24,643 nt of DNA. It comes from Candidatus Brachythrix odensensis (GTDB taxonomy: Bacteria > Chloroflexota > Anaerolineae > J036 > Brachytrichaceae). How positions within the stretch are numbered: position 1 is the stretch's first letter; every line of letters begins with the position of its first letter. Shown here piece after piece: positions 19,700-24,643 of the stretch. The translations under genes and the position numbers were made by a program. Under the pieces are notes generated by a model. It was not told the DNA's origin. It saw only the letters and a list, made by a program, of their open reading frames with translations, and did not search any database. The stretch covers positions 1 through 24,643 of the forward strand of contig JADKDT010000024.1 of assembly GCA_016714465.1 (NCBI GenBank). The letters run 5' to 3'.

Positions 19700-20702
19700 G
19701 GGATGTAGGACCGACGGCGGAAGCCCGGGCGTGGATATCGCTTCCTGGGGGCAAATCAGATTTGCCCCCATACCGGATCATCGTCCATGCGTTTCCGGCT
19801 TGCGCATACCGCCTGAAGCCAACCCTCTCATACAGGCGCAGGGCGGGGTTGTCCGCCTCGACGCTCAGGCTGATCGCCCGGATACCCCCACGCTCGACCT
19901 GCTCGAACAGGGCGGCGAGCAGCGCCGCGCCAATGCCCTGGCCGCGGAAACGCGGATCCACACCGATGCCGAGCTCGGGCGTCGCGGCGTCGATGTAGCC
20001 ATACGAGTGCTCGGCGTCCGTCCACTGGCGAATCCAGGCCGCGCCGGCAGCCCCGGCGGCGAACTCCGCGACCACGGCAAGGTCACCCGCGCGACCCCAA
20101 TCCGCCAGCAGATAGGCATGCCCGGTCTCGGCGATGCGCTGTTCCGGCGCTGCGGCGGTCACGGGCGCGCGCCAGTCGATGGCCCAGGCGAGCGCGGCCT
20201 GCAGGGCGGACAGGTCGGCCGGCATGGCAAGCCGGATGTGCCATTCCTGGCGGGCGATCACCCATTGATCGACCCGTCCGTCCTCTTCAGAATCACGCTG
20301 GCCAATGTGGTTGAAGCCGGCTTTCTCCACCACCCGCCGTGAGGCCGGGTTGTCGACGGCGGTCTCGGCGTAGACCTCGCGCACGCCGCGGTCAGCGAAC
20401 GCGCGCACCAGCATCTGGCGCACGGCGGCGGTTGCCACGCCTTTGCCGCGGGCCGCGTCAGCGACGCCGTAGCCGAGCTCAATCCGGCCGGGCTCGGCCC
20501 GGCGCTTGAGCATGGCCGACCCGACGACCTGCGCGGGCGCCGCCGAAATGAAAACGAAGAGCGCGAAATCGGCGGGTGCCGCGCGCAGCAGGAACTCCGG
20601 TGGCGCGGCCCCGGCCAGGACCGGCATCCCATCAAGCTGCAAGGGATCGGCCAGCAGCGACGCGCGTTGCGCGAGATCGAGGGAGATCAACGTCGGGTTC
20701 AT
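19683..20702 (-). CDS. tandem GNAT acetyltransferase
   Basis: A 339-residue protein with two GNAT domains. Domain 1 (about 1-152) has ELGYGVADAARGKGVATAAV with the acetyl-CoA loop RGKGVA (85-90) and VDNPASRRVVEKAGF, in the style of ribosomal-protein or metabolite acetyltransferases. Domain 2 (about 153-310) has LGIGVDPRFRGQGIGAALL (RGQGIG 253-258) and VEADNPALRLYERVGFRRY. The natural end is probably ...GNAWTMIR; residues 311-339 are translated from a palindrome (19746-19770) and the DNA behind it, down to a stop inside the convergent SnoaL gene. Substrates are unknown. It starts at ATG 20702, with only a weak AAAAGG site. Confidence 0.88.
   Translation of the reverse strand: MNPTLISLDLAQRASLLADPLQLDGMPVLAGAAPPEFLLRAAPADFALFVFISAAPAQVVGSAMLKRRAEPGRIELGYGVADAARGKGVATAAVRQMLVRAFADRGVREVYAETAVDNPASRRVVEKAGFNHIGQRDSEEDGRVDQWVIARQEWHIRLAMPADLSALQAALAWAIDWRAPVTAAAPEQRIAETGHAYLLADWGRAGDLAVVAEFAAGAAGAAWIRQWTDAEHSYGYIDAATPELGIGVDPRFRGQGIGAALLAALFEQVERGGIRAISLSVEADNPALRLYERVGFRRYAQAGNAWTMIRYGGKSDLPPGSDIHARASAVGPTSPMARG
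19746..19770. repeat. 25-bp perfect palindrome
   Basis: TGGGGGCAAATC-A-GATTTGCCCCCA, located within the 3' end of the GNAT gene and between two convergent genes. It might act as a two-way terminator, but there is no T-tract. Confidence 0.85.
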
Positions 20703-20713
20703 GCCTTTTTTAT

Positions 20714-20774
20714 CCTCGCGGGTAGGCGCTTGCGAACCCAGTTAGGCGCGGTTCTTTGGCGCCTACCCGCGAGG
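20714..20774. repeat. inverted repeat, 16-bp arms with 29-base loop
   Basis: CCTCGCGGGTAGGCGC (20714-20729) pairs perfectly with 20759-20774. The loop holds another AGGCGC and an inner GAACC/GGTTC stem. It lies between the thioesterase stop (20794) and the GNAT start (20702). Confidence 0.88.
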
Positions 20775-20793
20775 TTTCTGGCCAACATCAAAG

Positions 20794-21240
20794 TCATCCC
20801 GCCAGCGCGGACGGCAGTTCGACAAAATCGCTGGTCCTGTCGGCGGACCGGACGGCCGCCAGCAGCGCATCGGGCGGCGCAACGAGCTTGCGCGCGACGA
20901 GGTCGAGCCAGCCCACGACGCTGGTCACCCGCGCGCAGAGCTTGCCATCCTCGCGCAACAGGTCATTCCGGATGACAAATCGGCTGCCATCGGGCGCCAT
21001 GCCAGCGATCTCGAGGGTGACCGTGAGCGTCTGCAGCAAAATCACCTCCCGGCGGTATTCGAGCTCATCCTTTGTCACCACCGGTCCGAGCCGCAGCCGG
21101 GCGAATTCACTCACCGGGAAGCCGTGTTCGGCGAAGAACAGCATCCGAACATCAGAGGCTTTGTCCAGAAAGGCGGAGTTCCGCATGTGGGCGTTTGAGT
21201 CCATATCCCCCCAGCCCGCGATCATCGACTTCGAGTACAT
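20794..21240 (-). CDS. hotdog-fold acyl-CoA thioesterase (4HBT-like)
   Basis: A 148-residue single hotdog domain. The N-terminal WGDMDSNAHMRNSAFLDKASDVRMLFFAEHG matches the 4HBT motif, with the catalytic-type Asp before Asn-x-His. It continues with RLGPVVTKDELEYRREVILLQTLTVTLEI and RFVIRNDLLREDGKLCARVTSVVGWLDL. It probably hydrolyses short or medium acyl-CoA thioesters; the chain is unknown. Its ATG follows the ASCH stop codon directly (TGAATG), so the two are translationally coupled. Confidence 0.92.
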   Translation of the reverse strand: MYSKSMIAGWGDMDSNAHMRNSAFLDKASDVRMLFFAEHGFPVSEFARLRLGPVVTKDELEYRREVILLQTLTVTLEIAGMAPDGSRFVIRNDLLREDGKLCARVTSVVGWLDLVARKLVAPPDALLAAVRSADRTSDFVELPSALAG

Positions 21241-21726
21241 TCAGTTGCCCTCCAGGGTGCGCGGCACGATCGCCAGGACCTCGAACACCGAGCACACGAC
21301 CGGCATGGCCTCGCTCGGCGCGCGGCCGATGCGGGCGCACTCGCGCGAGAAGAAGGCCCAATGCGCGTCGCGCCAGTAGGCCAGCGAGCCGTCGCCTTCG
21401 CCCTCGATGGCGGCGTACTCGGGTGTGACCTCCGCATACGGCACAACGGCCACACTCGTGATGCGAGTGATGAGCGCGGGCGCATTGAGATGGTCAACGA
21501 CGATCTCGACGTCGCCCACCGCGGGGAACACATCTCCGTCAGCTTCCATCGCCCACATCAGACCCGTGCCGGCCCGCTTCTGGCCACTCCGGATCAGGGC
21601 GAGCAACGCCTCCGAGAGCGCGGGCGAATCGCCATAGGCATCCACCCGCACGCGGCCGGGCGGCAGCGTGATGTCGAGCTCGGCGATCCGGGAAGTAAGG
21701 GATTCTACGGACGGCAAGGTTGACAT
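21241..21726 (-). CDS. ASCH domain protein
   Basis: A 161-residue protein from ATG 21724-21726. The PUA-like ASCH pattern is clear: AYGDSPALSEALLALIRSGQKRAGTGLMWAME, DVEIVVDHLNAPALITRITSVAVVPYAEVTPEYAAIEGEGDGSLAYWRDAHWAFFSREC and MPVVCSVFEVL. ASCH proteins bind RNA or nucleobases, and some act as nucleoside or N4-acetylcytidine amidohydrolases; the activity here is unknown. The frame continues upstream without a stop, but that part is low quality and overlaps the DUF4332 gene, so MSTLPSVESL was chosen. Confidence 0.88.
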   Translation of the reverse strand: MSTLPSVESLTSRIAELDITLPPGRVRVDAYGDSPALSEALLALIRSGQKRAGTGLMWAMEADGDVFPAVGDVEIVVDHLNAPALITRITSVAVVPYAEVTPEYAAIEGEGDGSLAYWRDAHWAFFSRECARIGRAPSEAMPVVCSVFEVLAIVPRTLEGN

Positions 21727-21796
21727 AATTGAAGTGGGCGCCCCCGCGCCCGGCCACTTTAACTCGGCGTGGCTGCGCTCGACCAAAATATCTGCG

Positions 21797-22213
21797 TTAT
21801 GCATTCCGCCCCACCTCCCGACCCGGAGAGTTGCCATGCTGGCCGTTCTCGATCTCGTTGCCGAGCTTGAGATTTTTGCCAATCGACGCGCCATAGCGGT
21901 GGTACCGGGCGGCGGCTTGCTCTGGCTCGGCCTCGGCGAGCGCCTCCAGGGTGGCGAACCCCGCCCCGATGTAGTTGGAGATCGTGGCCGCGCTCGTCCA
22001 CGGCAGTCGCGAGAAGTCCGCCCGCTGGATGAGTTCGTCAATCAGTGCCACGGGCGGGCCGCTGCGCGCGGCCAGCGCGCGGCGGCCCGCCGGCGCGCGG
22101 CCGGCCTCGAGCAGATCAAGGCTGGTTCGCAGGTCCGTCTCACGTATCATCTTGTCCTCGAAGGAGGGAATCGGCGAGAGCTCCCGGGTGATGGCATCCC
22201 AGTCAATGGTCAT
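21797..22213 (-). CDS. DUF4332-like helix-hairpin-helix protein
   Basis: A 138-residue protein from ATG 22211-22213 (MTIDWDAITRELSPIPSFED), preceded by GAGGAG 9 bases upstream. The C-terminal SAATISNYIGAGFATLEALAEAEPEQAAARYHRYGASIGKNLKLG looks like a helix-hairpin-helix unit as in DUF4332 proteins, suggesting nucleic-acid or protein binding. The N-terminal half is helical and unassigned. It starts 32 bases after the TerD-domain gene stop, so it is probably in the same operon. A downstream spacer (21727-21796) holds an imperfect AAGTGG/CCACTT hairpin. Confidence 0.75.
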   Translation of the reverse strand: MTIDWDAITRELSPIPSFEDKMIRETDLRTSLDLLEAGRAPAGRRALAARSGPPVALIDELIQRADFSRLPWTSAATISNYIGAGFATLEALAEAEPEQAAARYHRYGASIGKNLKLGNEIENGQHGNSPGREVGRNA

Positions 22214-22245
22214 GGCGCGCTTCTCCTCAGCAATCGCGCGGCCTC

Positions 22246-24312
22246 TCACATGAACTCGGCCGTGATGCGCTCCAGGTCAAACGGGGTCAGACCGGCATCG
22301 ACGGCGAACACCGTCTGGGCCGATTCGCGATCGGCGGCCGGCGCGCCGCGGGCGCGGATGTGCAGGTCGAACAGGGTGTACAGATCGGTCTTGCGCAGAT
22401 CGGTCATCGCACGAAGCATCAGGGACAGGCCGGTCAGGTTGGCGGCCACGTTGTTCTGGTAGATGGCATGGTTGGTCACCGCGACATCGGCCCAGATCGC
22501 CTCGCCGCGCTCGAGATCGAAAATCACAGGCGCGCATATCCGCGTGTTTGAGGCGACATCAACCTTGTCCACCACCGTCTTTGGCTCGTAGATCTCGCCG
22601 GAGGCGGGCGCCTGGCGAGCCATCCAGCCGGCGAAGCACTCGGGCAGATCGCAGAAGGGCTGCTCGGTAAAACTGTTTAAAGTCATCACCACAAAGCGCA
22701 CGCCACGAGCGCGGCAGAGCGCCAGGTCGACATCGATGAACTCGGACGCGCCGTGCGGCGCATCAACGATGTCGCCGCTGTGGTGGCCGCCAAAGTCCTT
22801 CAGGTTGTAGTAGGTCAGCGCGCTGATGTATCCGTATTGGGCGCTGTACATCACCGCCGACAGGTCGATGTCGGCCCGCCCGCGCCCGTTCTTCCACCAC
22901 ACAAAGAAGCGCAGCGTGCCGCCCTCGGGCAAGGCCAGCCGGCTGCCCCGGGTCAGGGTGCGCAGGGACTTGGACGCCGATCGCCGCGAAAACGGAACGA
23001 GGTAGTTCTTGAGGCCCGGGTCGAGATAGCACGGGCCAAGCGGCGGCAGCGCCGCGAAACGCTTCAGAAGCGCCCGTTCGCAAATCGCCGCAAGTTCCAG
23101 GGCCAGACCCGGCGCCAGGGCAGGGAGCGCCTGGGTCGTTCCGAACAGTTTGCCGACCTCGCCCTTGGGGAAGAAGACGCGCAGATCGGCCGGCGCGTCG
23201 CGGCGCCGGAAGTGGGTCATGACTTGGAGCAGGACTGGGGTGGACACCCGCTCGGCCCGCCGCGCAAATCCATCGACCACGCGCTGGGGGGCCGGGCTGA
23301 TTCGGGCGAGGTGGTCCAGGCGGCGGGCCAGATCGCCCGGCCGGGCGTCCAGCAGATCGAGGACGGCGGCGATGTCCCGGGCCGACAGCGCGGTCTCGAT
23401 CTGAGCATTGAAGGTGTTGATGGGCCGGTTGTTTCGCAGGACATCGAAGGCGGCCGCGGTCTGGGGAAAACGTTTCGCGTATTCCCGGGGATGAAGGTGT
23501 TCCCCAAGCCGGATCCAGCGCGGCTTCCAGCGCAGCATGTCCTCGGTCCGGTTCGGCGCGCGCTCGATCCAGCCCAGCATCCGCGCGCGTTCGGCCCGAT
23601 GGAATTTGCCGAGTTTGCCGGCCCCGGCCAGCGAAACATCGCCATTGCTCAGGGCGACCGCCAGGCGCAGCACATCAGTGGCGGTCTTCACGTGCCGATC
23701 GAGGACGGCAGCCGCTGCCGGCGCATAACGCATGAGCTTTGCGCCGAGGTAGGCCAGATTCTCCCGGCTCGGGATATCCTCGGGCAACAGGGGCTGGATG
23801 TCGTCGCGATACTGGGCGATGAACCAGGCCACATCCTCCTTGTCCTGGGGCGAGAACGGCGATTTTGAGCGGGCCAGCAGGGTGAAGATCGCGTCGAAGT
23901 CCGCGCGCTCGCCCAACTCGATGATGCGCCGGGGCGGATACGCCTCGAGGGCCGGCCGGTCCTCCGGCTCAAACGCGTGCCTCTGCAGCGTCCAGTAGTG
24001 CAGCAGCGCGTTGACGTACAACTCCGCCTCAGTCATCTCCATGACCTGAGCGGGGAAGTTGGGATACATGGGCTCGAACTTGCGGTGCGCGCCGACCAGC
24101 GTCCGCAGATCCTTGACCAGGCGCTGGTAGAAGGCGTCCACCTGGGCCAGGCTCAGCCGGGCCAACCCGTCCATGACCTCGCGCCCAAGCAGGTATCCCA
24201 GGCTCTCGAGGTTCTTCTGCAGCGCGGCGAGGGCGCCGAGCGAAGTCGTTCCCGCGCCCTCCGGCAGGATGAGCTTTCCGCGCCGCCGGATGTAGATGGC
24301 ATTGATCGACAT
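22246..24312 (-). CDS. large TerD-domain stress protein
   Basis: A 688-residue cytoplasmic protein. Residues 460-605 carry a TerD-type calcium-binding beta-sandwich: LPEGGTLRFFVWWKNGRGRADIDLSAVMYS (D-x-D-x-S), YYNLKDFGGHHSGDIVDAPHGASEFIDVDLALC (the HSGD loop) and RFVVMTLNSFTEQPF. Residues 1-450 are a long helical region (GTTSLGALAALQKNLESLGYLLG, PNFPAQVMEMTEAELYVNALLHYW, and repeats such as ALSARDIAAVLDLLDARPGDLARRLDHLARI) whose domain I cannot name. TerD proteins belong to the tellurite/phage/envelope stress Ter systems. No terC, terB or terZ is in the window, so this is an orphan Ter component. No strong ribosome binding site at ATG 24312. Confidence 0.85.
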   Translation of the reverse strand: MSINAIYIRRRGKLILPEGAGTTSLGALAALQKNLESLGYLLGREVMDGLARLSLAQVDAFYQRLVKDLRTLVGAHRKFEPMYPNFPAQVMEMTEAELYVNALLHYWTLQRHAFEPEDRPALEAYPPRRIIELGERADFDAIFTLLARSKSPFSPQDKEDVAWFIAQYRDDIQPLLPEDIPSRENLAYLGAKLMRYAPAAAAVLDRHVKTATDVLRLAVALSNGDVSLAGAGKLGKFHRAERARMLGWIERAPNRTEDMLRWKPRWIRLGEHLHPREYAKRFPQTAAAFDVLRNNRPINTFNAQIETALSARDIAAVLDLLDARPGDLARRLDHLARISPAPQRVVDGFARRAERVSTPVLLQVMTHFRRRDAPADLRVFFPKGEVGKLFGTTQALPALAPGLALELAAICERALLKRFAALPPLGPCYLDPGLKNYLVPFSRRSASKSLRTLTRGSRLALPEGGTLRFFVWWKNGRGRADIDLSAVMYSAQYGYISALTYYNLKDFGGHHSGDIVDAPHGASEFIDVDLALCRARGVRFVVMTLNSFTEQPFCDLPECFAGWMARQAPASGEIYEPKTVVDKVDVASNTRICAPVIFDLERGEAIWADVAVTNHAIYQNNVAANLTGLSLMLRAMTDLRKTDLYTLFDLHIRARGAPAADRESAQTVFAVDAGLTPFDLERITAEFM

Positions 24313-24499
24313 GATCGCAGTCGGGTCCGGCGGACGGCACGCCAGCCGGACCCATGCAGGCGGAGAGCGAGAACCCTAATTGGCTAAAGAGAAGGAAGGA
24401 CCCTCAGAGCCGCCTGATCTCGATGCTATCGGCATTTGGCTGGCGTGTCAAATCGAGGCGGGTAGCGGCTATCATCGATCCGCCCGTGACGAATTCGCA

Positions 24500-24643
24500 A
24501 TGACAAAACTCATCACCTTGCTGCTCCCCGCCAAAATCGACAACAGCATTCGCGGATCCAAAATCCCCTGGATCGTCTTCACCCTGCTGGCAATCGTCAG
24601 TATGGTACGGAGCTGCATTCACCTGCTTTCGGCCGATGGCAGG
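24500..24643 (+). CDS. small integral membrane protein, N-terminal part
   Basis: An open frame from ATG 24500 to the window edge, 48 residues: MTKLITLLLPAKIDNSIRGS, then a hydrophobic segment KIPWIVFTLLAIVSMVRSCI and HLLSADGR. A conserved-looking short amphipathic start followed by one transmembrane helix (about 22-44) is like a common family of small bacterial membrane proteins without assigned function. It is divergent from the TerD-domain gene; 187 bases separate the starts, and I see only a weak TATCAT -10 there. Truncated by the window, so the topology is unknown. Confidence 0.65.
   Translation, partial: MTKLITLLLPAKIDNSIRGSKIPWIVFTLLAIVSMVRSCIHLLSADGR

Noticed and set aside
1..24643. 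tRNA, rRNA, insertion sequence or phage genes
   Set aside because: No cloverleaf, transposase, integrase or structural phage protein was recognised on either strand.

Overview
The window is GC-rich DNA with most genes on the minus strand, probably from an uncultured Chloroflexota (Anaerolineae-like) bacterium. The main hints are a secreted beta-helix protein ending in an aromatic/proline/basic tail (YAPHVKR) like that of many Chloroflexi secreted proteins, and a dense set of small stress and detoxification families. The phylum is inferred and has not been tested.

Layout. 1-1484: start of a PLP aminotransferase and an M20 amidohydrolase (minus). 1485-2943: a RIO-family kinase whose leader carries a promoter, a 20-residue peptide with a strong ribosome binding site, and an intrinsic terminator. 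2959-5560: a scar-like stretch holding a 249-aa orphan, the C-terminal remnant of a restriction/helicase subunit, a lower-GC orphan, and a decayed DUF4143-type AAA ATPase that runs into about 85-90% GC sequence. 5827-7809: repeats and urocanate hydratase hutU (plus), whose last codons lie inside a palindromic repeat. 7922-10350: an aminoglycoside-phosphotransferase-like/HEAT fusion, and divergently a lysine-rich protein with its own promoter and terminator. 10417-12547: a BNR-repeat protein coupled to a MoaD/ThiS-like protein ending in Gly-Gly, and a GyrI-like protein; the promoters of both units carry LexA-type boxes in the same position. 12654-17357: a minus-strand run of AlkZ-like winged-helix protein, VOC protein, DUF4287 protein, tandem SRPBCC protein, DHFR/RibD-like reductase, SRPBCC protein and an ArsR regulator with a dyad in its promoter. 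17411-19126: secreted beta-helix protein. 19289-24312: SnoaL-like protein (plus), tandem GNAT, thioesterase, ASCH protein, DUF4332 protein and a large TerD-domain protein. The window ends in the start of a small membrane protein (plus).

The most unusual feature is the set of long, near-perfect intergenic palindromes. At least six between 11965 and 17406 have 19-23 bp arms, a 3-nt loop and the same apex (GC-TTC-GC or GC-TCC-GC), while most arm sequences differ. A second class is built from short periodic repeats (1571-1645, 2887-2942, 7713-7809, part at 6003-6048). Several palindromes alter the ends of neighbouring genes. Single-base frameshifts in three loci, and a missing start codon in a fourth, suggest either gene decay or indel errors in an assembly.

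Functionally, the 10.4-17.3 kb block looks like a stress module: an SOS-type GyrI homologue, an alkylation/crosslink glycosylase homologue and several detoxification-type enzymes under an ArsR switch. I did not find a complete CRISPR, restriction, transposon or phage system.
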